NCBI GenBank assembly: GCA_021292165.1
Contig: CM037879.1
Location: 247,981,438-248,045,437, forward strand
Direction of reading: 5' to 3'
DNA from: Shinisaurus crocodilurus
Lineage: Eukaryota > Chordata > Lepidosauria > Squamata > Shinisauridae
DNA: 64,000 nt
Shown here: piece after piece, positions 1 to 12,009 of the stretch
Position numbering within the stretch: the stretch's first letter is position 1
How the letters are laid out: each line of letters begins with the position of its first letter
Position numbers and translations under genes: made by a program
Notes under the pieces: generated by a model
Databases searched by the model: none
Told to the model about the DNA's origin: nothing
Seen by the model: only the letters and a program-made list of their open reading frames with translations

Positions 1-69
1 TTAAGATCATACGAAAATTAATAGGGTGAACATGAAGTCCCTATCATTAACACGCCAAGACCACTGACT

Positions 70-235
70 GGATAAACTGAATCAGACCATTGGGCCATCC
101 AGTCCTTTACCCCCGACATTGAGGAGCAATGGCCATCTGGGTTCCAGGCAGGAGGCCCCAATGAGATGCCGGGAACCTGTTCCCGGGACCCCCGGTACAC
201 AAGCCAGAGTTAAACCATAGAGCCACAGCCAAGTG
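70..235 (-). mobile_element. Degraded tRNA-derived SINE A fragment
   Basis: The reverse strand shows the family tail motif (ATGG.CCAATGGTCTGATTCAG) and a weak tRNA-like head. Heavily mutated, so the limits are approximate. Confidence 0.45.
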
Positions 236-358
236 CTCATGGAAACACCCCTTTCTTTTTCCCTGCCATCAAGCCCCCCATCATGAGGCAACTCAATGCC
301 AAATAATATAAGGGGATCACCAGTGGCAGATTTCTTCCTGCTGGATGACTATACAGCA

Positions 359-545
359 CATAGAAATCCGCTTTATACTGAGTCAGATTATTGGTCAAAC
401 TAGCAAAATACAGTCTGCTCTGACTGGCAGGAGCCCTCCAGGGCACCAGGCAGGGATCCCTCCCAGCTCCACCTAGAGAGGCCAGAGACTGAACCCGGGA
501 CCCTCCGCATGTAAAGCAAGTGCTCTACCACTGAGCCATGACCCA
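359..545 (-). mobile_element. tRNA-derived SINE A, near full length
   Basis: On the minus strand: GGCTCAGTGGTAGAGCAC (box A region), a box B-like GGTTCAGTC, a CCTGGAGGGCTCCTGCCAGTC middle and the tail CTGACTCAGTATAAAGC. It matches the copies at 12228 and 57131. Confidence 0.75.
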
Positions 546-589
546 TTCCTAAATTGAGAAAAGTTAATGAAATGAGGACCACCAGAACA

Positions 590-745
590 ACAGACCACTC
601 GGCTCAGTACCACCGACTAGCAGTGTCTCTCCATGATTTTAGGCAGGATTGTTTCCCAACCCTCCTAGAGATGCTGATGACTGAACAAGTGGGCATACGC
701 TTGCAAAACGGGTGCCCCACCTACAGAGCAATGGCAATTGACTTG
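590..745 (-). mobile_element. Degraded tRNA-derived SINE A
   Basis: Aligns loosely with the family: a GTCTCTCC..GGCAGG middle and a box A region near 740 on the minus strand. Decayed. Confidence 0.45.
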
Positions 746-875
746 CAACAGATTGTTTTAATTCACTTGTTTCAGTACTAGAGCAATCAGTGTTTCACAT
801 ACTTTCTCGCACAGTGATCTTGTGAGGTAGACCGGGATACGAACCCCCTATTTTAAGGAAGGTATTGTGTAGTAT

Positions 876-1085
876 TGTACTGGTATCCCGCCTGCTTTCC
901 TGCAAGGAAGCCAAGGCGGCGCACACAATTTTCTTTACATGTTAACCTCACAACAACCCTGTAAGGCATGGCAGGCCGATAAGGCATAAAACAAGAGGGG
1001 GGAAGGTAAACCAACCCGTATGTGTAAGGCAGGGCCAGAACCTGTGCAAGAAAAGCAAATTTTACCGCCAGACCATAGACAATTA
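876..1085 (-). mobile_element. Degraded SINE B fragment
   Basis: Shares CCTGCAAGGAAGCCAAGGCGG and CCTCACAACAACCCTGTAAGG with the intact SINE B copies at 31275 and 63531. The tRNA head is not recognisable. Short echoes of the ACAACAACCCTGTGAGGTAG motif recur near 1203, 1500 and 1582. Confidence 0.6.
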
Positions 1086-1156
1086 AGGATATAGAAAGTA
1101 TGAACAAGCGAGCTGTCATTGCTCAGCTAATACCATTAGTAACTAATCACAAAATT

Positions 1157-1161
1157 ATATA

Positions 1162-1202
<41 letters not shown>
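1157..1202. repeat. (AT)n microsatellite
   Basis: About 46 bases of TA alternation with one interruption (ATGT). Confidence 0.95.
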
Positions 1203-1205
<3 letters not shown>

Positions 1206-1400
1206 AACAACTCTGCAAGGTAGGAACAAGGCAAAAATCAGTAGGGTAGGAATCCAATGCCTAATCGTTGCCACACGAGCCAGACGGGACCCCTCACATA
1301 GGCAGGCAAGAATCAGGGTAGTAGCATGGGGGGGCAGGGCGGCCACGTGAGCAAGCAAGCCCCCCGCCACAAACCAAGGGCCTAGAATTTGTGCTCCTTT

Positions 1401-1497
1401 ATTATCATTATTATTATTGTCATTGGAATTAGTATTATTTAGCTATGTATAGCAATTATTCATGTGTATGTATATATATACATACACACACATATAC
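1401..1497. repeat. ATT-rich then TA/CA-rich simple sequence
   Basis: ATT triplets at 1401-1420, then TGTATATATATACATACACACACAT at 1465-1494. Confidence 0.8.
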
Positions 1498-1709
1498 AAC
1501 GACCACCCTGGAAGGTAGGACAGTGATGGAAATTGGGGCCCACAATCACAACAATATCGAGGTATTTGGTTGGCAACTGTGAACAACGACCCCATGAGGT
1601 AGCACATCAGGCAAAAGAGCACAAGTAGCCATTTCTCTCCTAACACACAATATGCTTATCAAGGGAACGGAGGAGACGCCTCAAAGCCTAAGAGGGCAAA
1701 GCCCTATAG

Positions 1710-2159
1710 AGGCCTGCGAAGGAGGCCCCCACTGGAGCCCCAAAATGGCCTGCAAACAGAGGCCTGCTAAGGAGGCCCTCACTGGAGTCCTAAATCGGCC
1801 TGCAGGCAGAAGCCTGCGAAGGAGGCCCCCACTGGAGCCCCAAAATGGCCTGCAAACAGAGGCCTGCTAAGGAGGCCCTCACTGGAGTCCTAAATCGGCC
1901 TGCAGGCAGAAGCCTGCGAAGGAGGCCCCCACTGGAGCCCCAAAATGGCCTGCAAACAGAGGCCTGCTAAGGAGGCCCTCACTGGAGTCCTAAATCGGCC
2001 TGCAGGCAGAGGCCTGCTAAGGAGGCCCTCACTGGAGCCCCAAAATGGCCTGCAAACAGAGGCCTGCTAAGGAGGCCCTCACTGGAGCCCCAAAATGGCC
2101 TGCAAACAGAGGCCTGCTAAGGAGGCCCCCACTGGATCCCCAAATCGGCCTGCAGCCAG
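1710..2159. repeat. 50-bp minisatellite, nine units, partly 100-bp dimeric
   Basis: Units start at 1710, 1760, 1810, 1860, 1910, 1960, 2010, 2060 and 2110. Two unit types alternate for the first six: type A contains GCGAAGG with CCCCAAAATGGCCTGCAAACAG, and type B contains GCTAAGG with TCCTAAATCGGCCTGCAGGCAG. The last three units are hybrids. No indels within the array, so the 50-bp register is exact. Confidence 0.95.
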
Positions 2160-2837
2160 GAGGGAGGCCCCACCAGATCCCACCCTCCAAGCTGTGCCTA
2201 ACGTGCTAGTGATCCAGCACCTACTCCCAGTAACAGGCAAGGCATAGGGAGGGCCCTGGACTAGGCCAGCAATCCCCCCCACTCACCCCCGAAAAAGCCC
2301 ACAAAGGGGGGGAGGGAAACAGAATCAAATAAAATTAAAGTAAGAGAGAGAAAACAAGAAGAGATGGGATCAGAGAGAGCAGGGAGTCCCAGGACTCCAC
2401 CCCTACTGGTCCCACACAAACCACAGTAAAGGCACCAACTGGCACAGAACTTTCCTCCAGCAGCTGCTTTGAGAAAAGAGGCAGAGGGTGGAGCAACGCT
2501 GCCTAATAAAGGCCTCCACCGCTCCTCCCCCCGCCTTGAGCCCATAGGTGGTTTCTAAATTAAACAGCCTCACCTCTCATTCCTCTACGCGTGCAAATAG
2601 TCCTCCCACCGACAGCTACGCGTCGGTGGGGGAAGGGGATTTCTTTTTAACCCCTCACAGGGGCACATATAATATGCACATTATTCAAAGAGTTCCCATA
2701 GAACATTTATTCCACAGACATTTTAAGGAATAAATAACCAGAAAATCAAAAGAGGAAAAGAGAAATGAATATTTGAACTAATGAAGGCAAACTAATATAT
2801 CGTAGCTGCATGTCATGATGAAAGGAAAAGCAACTCT

Positions 2838-2952
2838 AATGCTACATTAGGGTTGGAATCACCTTATCCTTGGAAGTCTCAGGGGTGAATGCTACATTAG
2901 GGTTGGAATCACCTTATCCTTGGAAGTCTCAGAGGTGAATGCTACATTAGGA
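2838..2952. repeat. 50-bp tandem duplication, two units and a partial third
   Basis: Two units (2838-2887, 2888-2937) differ at one base (CAGGGGTG versus CAGAGGTG). A third begins AATGCTACATTAGG and then runs into a short (ATC)n. The sequence is unrelated to the minisatellite at 1710. Confidence 0.95.
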
Positions 2953-4241
2953 ATCATCATCATCATCATTGAAATAGAAGATAAAAGAGCAATCTACAGT
3001 AGGGTGCAGTCCAATGGGGATGCCCATAACCCTCTGAACTTGGAGGATTATGAGCATCCTATGCAGGGTGGGAGGAGCGCGGAGGTGAAGGTTGCCTCCA
3101 TGCTCCTCCCGCCCTGCAAAGCAGCTAGGCAGCCGATTTCAGCTGTCTAACTGTGGTTCTTCAGAGCAGGAGGGAAGGAGGCTGAGGTGCCACCAGGATA
3201 CATCATATCTAGGCAGCACCGGTCTCCTCCCCTCCCCACCCCCTGGAACGGCCCATAAACCTCTTCTCCAAGGTTGCTTTTGCAACCTCAGAGATGCAGC
3301 CAGAGCAGTCCTTTCTGTGCTGGTTGTGATGGGGTGGGAGGGCGCTCTGAGTGCAGTTCCCCAGCTCCAAGGTTGGAGCTGTTTTACAAGTTTGTAGCTG
3401 GGGCTGTGAGTGATCCTACTGCCCTCTGGACGTTGTCTAGGGGGCATAGGATTGTGCTGCTAGGCAATTAGCTCATCTCTTAGGTCCATTTATTAACATA
3501 GTATGCTTTGATTCCCTGATGGGATTTGTAGCAGGTCTACTGCGTAATACATTTTGATCCTTCCACAAGAACGATGAGGAACAAGATTCCCATACAAATA
3601 TGTGATGGCGTAGGAATGGTGTTTGCATGGGATTGGGATCAGTGTATTTTTTTAATTGTCTATCTCAGTCTGTTGTAGTAGCTCACCCCGTAGTGTCTTC
3701 AATAAATATTAAAGCAAAGCAAAGCAATAATGGCCAGAATCTATCTTTGTGCATCTACAGACCTTCCAGTAAATCAAAGTTGTTGCATAGACTTTTATTA
3801 AAGGATAGCATTAGATTTGGGCCAAAGCTGAAGTTTGCAACATGGAAAGTTTCCAATCCAAATCTGTCAAAAGAAATTAATTGACTGGCTTGTTCCCAAC
3901 TGCAGTCATGTTAGTTCAAGGCTATTCTTTAGATGACAGTTTGGTGTGTTGCCTTTATTGTGCCTTGTTAAGCCATTACAAGAACATTTTGAAATGTTCA
4001 AGTTGCCAGTTTCACTCATCTTTTAGGATAGCACACTAAATGAATAAAAGTGCAATGTTTCTGTTGCTTGGCATGGTCAGAAACTGAATAGCCCTGCATA
4101 ATTGACTGTGTTGCACCAGACATTTGAGACGTCTCCATGGCACTCATGGCATTGTACCCTAACCCCAAGACCTTTCTTGGGAGATTAGGGTCATTATGTT
4201 CCTCTTGGCTACTGTCATGTCTGGGTCAGTAATGACAAGTG

Positions 4242-4326
4242 TGCAGCCCTATCCTATGCATCTTTACTTCAAAGTAGATCCCACTAGGTTAAATGGGGCT
4301 TACCTCCAAGTAAGTGTGCCTAGGAC
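4242..4326. repeat. Palindromic repeat C (short hairpin MITE-like)
   Basis: Reads CCTATGCATCTTTACTTC, AAGTAGATCCCACT and a partial reverse complement, TTACCTCCAAGTAAGTGTGCCTAGGA. Many related copies lie elsewhere in the window. Confidence 0.6.
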
Positions 4327-4332
4327 TTACAT

Positions 4333-4485
4333 AGGGGAGGGAGCACATACAGAAGGTCCCAGGTTCAATCCCTGGCATCTCTAGTTAAAACAATAAGGTA
4401 AAAGATGATGGGACAGATCTTTCTGCTAGAGCTCCTGCCAGTCAGAACAGACAATACTAGACTAGATGGACAAATAGTCTCAGGG
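4333..4485 (+). mobile_element. tRNA-derived SINE A, partly deleted
   Basis: Contains GAGCACATACAGAAGGTCCC and box B GGTTCAATCCC, then GACAATACTAGACTAGATGG. The 3' tail is degraded. Confidence 0.65.
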
Positions 4486-4657
4486 AAACGTGACCCGTGT
4501 CTTTCAAATAACCCTGAGCAGAAATGTCATATTGTGATTCAATTATTTGTCTTTTCTTATGTTCTACTGCTGATTTGTCAGCGATGTCAGTGACACCTCT
4601 TTGTATTGTCATGAATATTTAACTATCTTCCTTTCTTGTGGTGTTTTCAAAAAATAG

Positions 4658-4764
4658 CTTCATCATCCACAACAAAGACACGTTCTTCAACAACGCTACT
4701 AGAAGTAGAATCGTTCATCATATTTTACAGAGAGTGAAATATGAAGAAGGAAAAAATAAAATTG
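4658..4764 (+). CDS. ANO4: ANO4 exon 1 of 19 in window (cytosolic N-terminal domain)
   Basis: 107 bp. It follows an AAAATAG acceptor and is followed by the donor GTAAGT. It starts with the third base of a split codon and ends with the first base of the next. It encodes [20 protein letters not shown] and then [11 protein letters not shown]. The NATRSRIV signature belongs to the cytosolic anoctamin dimerisation region. The exon before it is not in the window. Confidence 0.95.
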
Positions 4765-7700
4765 GTAAGTATGGGACATCAGCAGATTTTACCATGGATT
4801 AGCTTTTCTTAATATGTAGAATTATAATCTTAAGAGATGCCATGGCACCCATATTGATAAGGTTACTACCTACCCAGATGTACCAGTATTGGTACCTTTA
4901 AGTTCAATACTTTGCTTCAAATATAGACCAGTTTACCAGGATCTCTAAGAAATGTGTATGTGCAGTGGATAGTGTCTAGAAGATCTTGTTGTTTCTCATT
5001 GCTTGTGCTATTCCGCAACAATATCACACCTTTAAAAATTGTTTTAAAGAGTTTCCTGTTCCCCTTCCAACATGAAGCCTTATTATACTATAGTCATTCC
5101 AGACCTGCCTGTAGTATACTGAAGATTTTTTGTTTCTAGGTCTGAATCGATTGCTTACTAATGGCTCCTATGAAGCTGCATTTCCTCTTCATGAGGTATT
5201 TTTTCCATTTTATTTTTCTTAACAGGCCCAATTTCTTCCTAAGCTACTTTTACCACCATTGTCATCAGTGCATTAATCCTGATTTTCATTGATTTAGGGG
5301 GAGAGCCAAGCTCATTCTTCTAGGGACAAATGAGACCAATGAGATAAATCCTAGCTCCTTTTCTAGAAATACTTGCCTTTGAAACTCAGGGCTTTTATGC
5401 ATCATCATTCTATTGTACAATAAATAGGGACAAAATCTCAAGGATTTACTTAAAGATTTCAAAAAATAGCTCTAATGCATGAAAGCGTTTCTGAAGATGA
5501 TACTCACCGCATAGTCCATTTGTGGCTTTAGAGGTCAAAAACAGTGTCTAGTAGAATCAGATCTGGATGACACTAGTAAGTTGGCACAAATTCAAGAGCA
5601 TTGGTGCTAATACGTGCTCTTTCTTGCCTGCTTCCACAAGAAAGCAAATTGTTGCATTCCATATTAGATGAAGCTTCAACGTGTTTTCAAGAGCAGCTGC
5701 ACATAAAGCATGTTGCAATAATCAAACCATGAGGTTACCTGGGTATTTCCCCACCTCTCAGACCTGCCATAGTTTGTTGCTAGGTTTATGTGCATGTTTG
5801 CACATGCAAAACAGCTGTTCTGCATGCTTGCAGGTCTGAACACTCATCCCATGTGATTGCTGAATCAAGGTACATGTCTTAGGATATACGCAATCATGTA
5901 AGAAGGGTCACACACATATCTGGCTCACATATCTAAAAGTGAAGATGCTTGCTCTTCTGGATTGACCTGAAGGATGAATGCCTTTGCTATGAAACATATA
6001 GTGCAACCTTTCCTTTGTAATGTTTGCACTTACCTGAACACTGAGATCTTATGCTGAAACTCAAGGGGGAAACCCCTTTTTTTCTCACACACAAAAGAAA
6101 CTGCAAAAATTATGTTTGCCTCCTATGAAAATTCTTAAAGTCTTTCAAAGGTTTCTGGGAGGTTGTAGACCCCAAGTTCAGAATCCTAATCTGAGCACTA
6201 GCGATAAAAAAATTGTTTGTTGAAAAAATACTACTAAACCTATCTACTTTTCTTACATTGATTGTATGTTATCAAAATTATCATTGAGAATGTTTCTGGT
6301 AATGGATATTTCTTAACTAATTTCTCCTTAACTACATGTATTTTAGGGTAGTTACAGAAGTAAAAAATCCATAAGAACCCATGGGGCAGAAAACCACAGG
6401 CATCTACTTTATGAGTGCTGGGCTTCGTGGGGAGCTTGGTATAAATACCAACCTTTGGATCTTGTACGGTAAAACCTTTTAAAATACCAGTTCTTAAATT
6501 CATACTATTTGGTGTGTATGAGTACATAACATCTGCTCATGAAGTGGCAGGGAAACATGATCTACTTTACTTCAAAATCCTCAAGACATCTATATGGAGT
6601 AGACTGTCATTTTCCCCCCACCAAAGGTGACTGTTCCACAGCAATTTTATGGCACGTATCTACATGCGTCTCAGTTGTGTGAATGATTCCATGTCTCTTC
6701 AGATCACAGCCTAATCTGGGTTCGGGAGGCTTGAGGGTTTCCAAATATGTGCAGCCCTTCAATGTTACCATATCTTGTGCCATTCACAATATCAGGGTAC
6801 ACGTGGATGTCCATCAGAAAGTGTGGTACCTACACCAACATTCTTGTGCTAAATGTTAAGCTCTTTCTACAGTTAAAACAAACTAGATTTCTGGCACTGG
6901 TAAGTCCCACATTGGCACCCCAGATGGCATCTTGCCCACTTAAGGACTGCAGTATGAAGTCACAAGTCTCAACACAATATCCTTAGTTAAAAAATAGTGG
7001 CATACATCCCACTCCTAAGATTTGATATCCCAGCGTATAAGTACTGTAAATGAAGCACGCCAACATCCCTTCCAGCCCTTCATCACCAAACATGACTTTC
7101 TATCTGCATTGCAGGCAGATAGGCCACCTCCAGAGGTGAAGAGTGGACTGAAGTTATAGACACTGTTATGCTGGTAATTTAGAATGGCGTTTAAAAGTCT
7201 GCAAATGATACAGTACAATAATGATGCACTTTCTATCCTATAGCTACTGATAGGAGTCTTTTCTTTAGTTTTCTTAATGGAAAAAATTGTTAATGTTTCT
7301 ACAGAAACACTAGATGATGGGGGTGGGTGGGTTACCCCACATTTCTTTGTAAGTACATGAAATGAGAAGTTATTTTAAAAAAGAATGGTCACTGAGGAAT
7401 AACAATAAAAAGAGTTGATAGGTTTTCTGGAAACAGCTGGCATTGTTTCCTAGCATCCCTGGGCAGTTGCCAGGGCCCTGGCACCTTGTCAGAGTCCACT
7501 GCTGTCACCTGTCCTGGACACTTCTTCTTGAACTTTTCCAGTCTACTGCTCCAACCAGTTTCAGGCAGTGTCATTTTAATTTCCCACAATACCCAGAGCA
7601 ATGCTTTGAAAGGGGCATGGTGGGTAATTTTAGTGGCAGCCAGGCCCAACTGCCTGGGCTGTTCAGAGCATTGATTGGAAGACTACTGCCTGCTGCCAGG

Positions 7701-10700
7701 TAGTATATTTATTATGGATGAGGGGCCCCACCAGAAGGCATTTTGCCCAAGGCCCCCCCTTAAACCTAGAGCCAGTTGTGGCTGAAAAACACAATGAAAT
7801 GCATCAGGATCTTACTTCCTACATCCACTTTGAAGTCCTCTCATTTTCTTTTGAAATACTTCAACTTATTCCAAGAGTTCCTTTCTACATACCCTAGAAA
7901 TACCACAAGGTTCCTTCTGAATCAGGTTGAATATGGCAACCTGATCATGGTGGGCATCAGTTTGTTACGGTCATAGCAGACTATATCAAATGCCACAGTG
8001 GTTAACTTAAGAGTTCTGCCTAACAGATGACTGAAACTCTTGGTTGTATGGGAGGTTTTTTTTTAGTTTTTTTTAAAGGCATCTGTAGCTGCAAACAGAC
8101 ATTGTTCTGTGACACTAATTAGTCTCTAAGCTGCTACAGCATGCCATCTATTTGCTTTTCTTTAGGTTTTCATGACAAGATATGTATTCTTTCCTTTGGC
8201 CTAGAACACGGATGGGCAACTTGTGGCCCTCTAGATCAGTGTTCTCCAACCTTGGGTCCCCAGATGTTTTTGGCCTACAACTCCCAGCATGCCTCAGCCA
8301 GCATAGCTGGCTGGGGCATGCTGGGAGTTGTAGGCCAAAAACATCTGGGGACCCAAGGTTGGAGAACACTGCTCTAGATGTTGTTGGACTGCAACTCCCA
8401 TCATACCTCACCATTGGTTAAGCTGGCTAGGGCTAATGGGAGTTGCAGTTCAACGACACCTGGAAGGCCTTTGGTATTATTCCCTTGCAGCGGCATATGC
8501 TTTGGGTTATCTGTGTAAATATCTTCATGAAATATCAATCAGACTTGAACTGCACACATAAATCTCCAGAACCCCCCCCCCCCCATTTTCAGAGTATAAG
8601 GGACAGGCAGCAAGGGTATATACTCAAGATCACTGAACAAAGCCAGCTTTAAAGACTCCCTTCCATTTGCCATATACTTTCGATGTATGTTTGTTCATGA
8701 AGTAGCTATGTCCTTCCCCTCCCAGGAATTCTGGAAAAGGTCTGGGCAGAATACTTTGGCCCAACACTAACATAAACTACCTATGATAATTCAGAATGTT
8801 GTCATTCACAATGTATGTTTGTAGTTGCTAGAGAGAGTTTCTGTATGATACCCATTACTTAGTCCATGATCTCATAGGCACTCTTCAGAGATACCGAGAA
8901 GTGAATGAGCCAAAGAGGATAAACTGCCCTGTCAACTCAATGCTAGTGAGGTTTACCAGATCATAGTGAAGCCACATTGCTAGAGGACTGCAAAAGCATG
9001 TCCCATTGCTGCTTTTTTCTAGTAATGAAAGTGAAGTCTTAAATCTGCAGTGCTATCAATCGGGCATCAACAGTCATTAATTTCAGTTTTATCACACCAG
9101 CTAACCACTAAAGTTGCCAGAAGTAAACAAGGAAATAAAGTATGTGCAAAGAATTGCACAGTTCTGTATGTATGTCCCCTTGGAATGCTTGGAGTTCTTT
9201 ATAAAGGAAATATCCCCTCTCTGCTGTCCGTCTACCAGCAGGCAAAGACATTTTTATTCGAGCAGGCCTTTGGCACATAAGCTTGTCTGTTGGGTGCTGT
9301 TTTTATTCTGTTATTGTTGTGTTTTAATGTATTTTTTAATTTAATCACGTTTCAATTTATCTGTGATTGTAAACTGCCTTGATTGCCATTTTCTCTTGGT
9401 AGAAAGGCAGGGTACAAATCAGATCAATAAATATCAACAAGTTTTGTTCAAGGTTCTGGTTGATCCATTTTCTGTCTGAATTTGGTTTACAAGTTATTAT
9501 TATAAGAACAATTCAAAAAGCAGTCAAATATCTAAAGATCAGAAAAATAACTCTAATTTTATTTGAGATTGCTCAGGGCATGATCCATGTTATTGTCTGC
9601 TCTGTTGCAGTCATTCCCAAAGGTTAAGTCCTATCAGTAGCTCACCTGTGTCCTCATGAATGCGTTGCCTGGGTGCTGGTAGTACAATATTGGCAATTAA
9701 GACATTTGCAAGGTAGCCAACATCTGTTCGTGGTTGAGTTAATTTGTGCCTATTGCTGTCCAACCAGGGATGATGCATCAGCCATTAAGAATTCTGCTGA
9801 TTAGCCAAGGTGGTACTTATCAAGTAGTAATCTTCTCGATTTCTGAGGTGACCTTCCTTGACAGATATGGCATGATGTGATAACTAACTAAGCTCTATAC
9901 ATGATGGTCGATCTGTGAAAGTGGTTTGGGGCACTCAGTCTCAAGTTATCTTGTGATAGATTGCTGCATTAGAATGATGAAAACCTCACCTGTGTGCTTT
10001 GTACACACAGGGTAATGGGAGTAGGGACCAGTGAACGTTCAGTTGAACATATGCATGGAGCCTCTATGTATACAGCTGTTTCCAGGTCACACTGAGAGAG
10101 TCCTACTTCCGTATGGGGCTGGTCAGAGCACTGATCAGAGCACTACTTCCTGCTGCCAGATAACCTTGCTAGTAGGGCCTACTAATGGAGGAGGAGGGTG
10201 CCAACCAGAGGGCATTTTGCCCATGTCCCCTCAGACCTGGAGCCAGTCCTGCATAGGCTTATGAGATCAACATTGGTATGCAAATCAGTCCTAAGTGTGT
10301 GCTAGGTTCCCGTCTGATCAAACTGGTAGGAGAGAGGCAGAGTTGCCAAAGCAGGCCTTATGGGAAGTGAAAATGATCTGATGACGTTCATTCATCCTTT
10401 ATTGATCATTCTTTTGGCTTTGGATGGCTAAAGTACACTTCTGTATCTATCAGCGGTAATACACAACAAAATCCCTGCCAGTGTTGAGACAATGAAGAGG
10501 CTGAACTATTGATCTGTACAACACAGTCCAAATTCTAGTCTGAATACGTGTTGTGTCAGTGGTGTCATCTATTTTTTAAATAAATGGTAATGTGATATGA
10601 ATGATGCCATTTAGCTGCATTGATGTCCACATTGGCCAATAAAAACAACTGCCGGCTGTGCTCTTTTAAGAATACGGGTGAAGAGACATTGTGGATGCCA

Positions 10701-11918
10701 TTCATACGTAGAGAGTAATTTGATGCACCCGCTCCTGGACCTTTTTAATGCATAAATTGAGGCCGGCATCATTTTGGCTCATGGAAACTGCTGTTCATTA
10801 GATTCAGAAGTCACAATGTGTGTGCTGCTTTTTGCAGCTGCAAGATTGGTCAGGGAGAGAAGGGAGAGCAGGCCTCTCTGAACCTGAAGCAGCTTTTAGT
10901 CAGCGAGCAAGAGGAAGCGGCAGCCATGCTTGCTTGAGAGTGGGTAGCAGCAGCATATTGAGATCTTAGCTGCATGTGTTGCTTCTACTTTGCTTCATAA
11001 TTTTAAATTATAGGCTTGAATTCAAGTAGGCCTTGTAAGTACTTGCTGTAAATCTCATAGGCTTTAAGTTTTCCTTCTTACTGGAGCAGACACAGATTGC
11101 TGTTCAGTATGTCAGCCAAACAAGTGGCCAGAAGGTTCTCCTGTGCCACGAAGACGGAGAACTGCAGCTGTTGCCAGTGTCTTTACACTACCAGTCCTGC
11201 TGCCCTGGTCACAAAGGGCCATATTTATGGGTATACATTTGTCTGCTCAGTCACAAGACTCATGGGATCTCCTGAGTGACAGTAGAATAAAAACAATTAG
11301 TCTCTGGCATAAGAAAGCCAAACTTCAAGGAAGATACCGTAATTGGAATAAGCCAACCTCCCCTACATAGTTTACAAAAGGTATGGTACACAAAGTTAAT
11401 CCAGGTAGATAGTTTGGTTGGGCTGCATGTAACTTAGAACTGATAAGTCACTCCTTCAAAGCCAAGCATTTCCCTTTATCTTTATACTAATAAAATATCC
11501 ATCATTATGATAGAAAGGGTGTGTGTGGTGAGAGGGCCTGTATGCTGCAGGGATCCATGCAGTGTGTGTGTGTGTGTGCATGGTTGGGCACTTGCCAAGG
11601 GCCCACACCCCACAAGGGGCCCACTGTCAAAAGCCCCCTGGAGTTGCTCCTCCTTTTTACCATTGCAACTTGCTTGTTCACCTGCCTCTCACTCTGGCCC
11701 AGACAACAGTGGAGGTAGAGCCTACTTGCTCTACCCAGACAACAGTGGAGAGCTTACTTGCTTGCTGGCTCTCTGCCTGTCAAGCAAGCAAGTGATAACA
11801 ATAGTGAGAAAGAAGATGAGGAGCAAGAGCAGGTGGTAACAACGGCACTGAGAAGGTAGTCTCACTGAAAGATGGGGCCCAGTGAGGGTGCCTTGCCTCA
11901 GGGCCCTCAAAAACACTG

Positions 11919-12009
<91 letters not shown>

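Larger units (their letters stand above)
1..4657 (+). other. ANO4 intron (3' part) upstream of the first exon in the window
   Basis: It holds minus-strand SINE remnants (70-1085), microsatellites, the 50-bp minisatellite at 1710-2159, a 50-bp duplication at 2838-2952, and a partial SINE at 4333-4485. Nothing recognisable in 2160-2837 or 2953-4241; the short ORFs there have no family features. Confidence 0.85.

Noticed and set aside
1710..2159. CRISPR-like array
   Set aside because: Units are contiguous 50-bp repeats without unique spacers, in a vertebrate intron.
2598..2623. Terminator-like hairpin CCCACCGAC/GTCGGTGGG
   Set aside because: A 9-bp stem in an intron of a vertebrate gene has no terminator role; probably chance or repeat debris.
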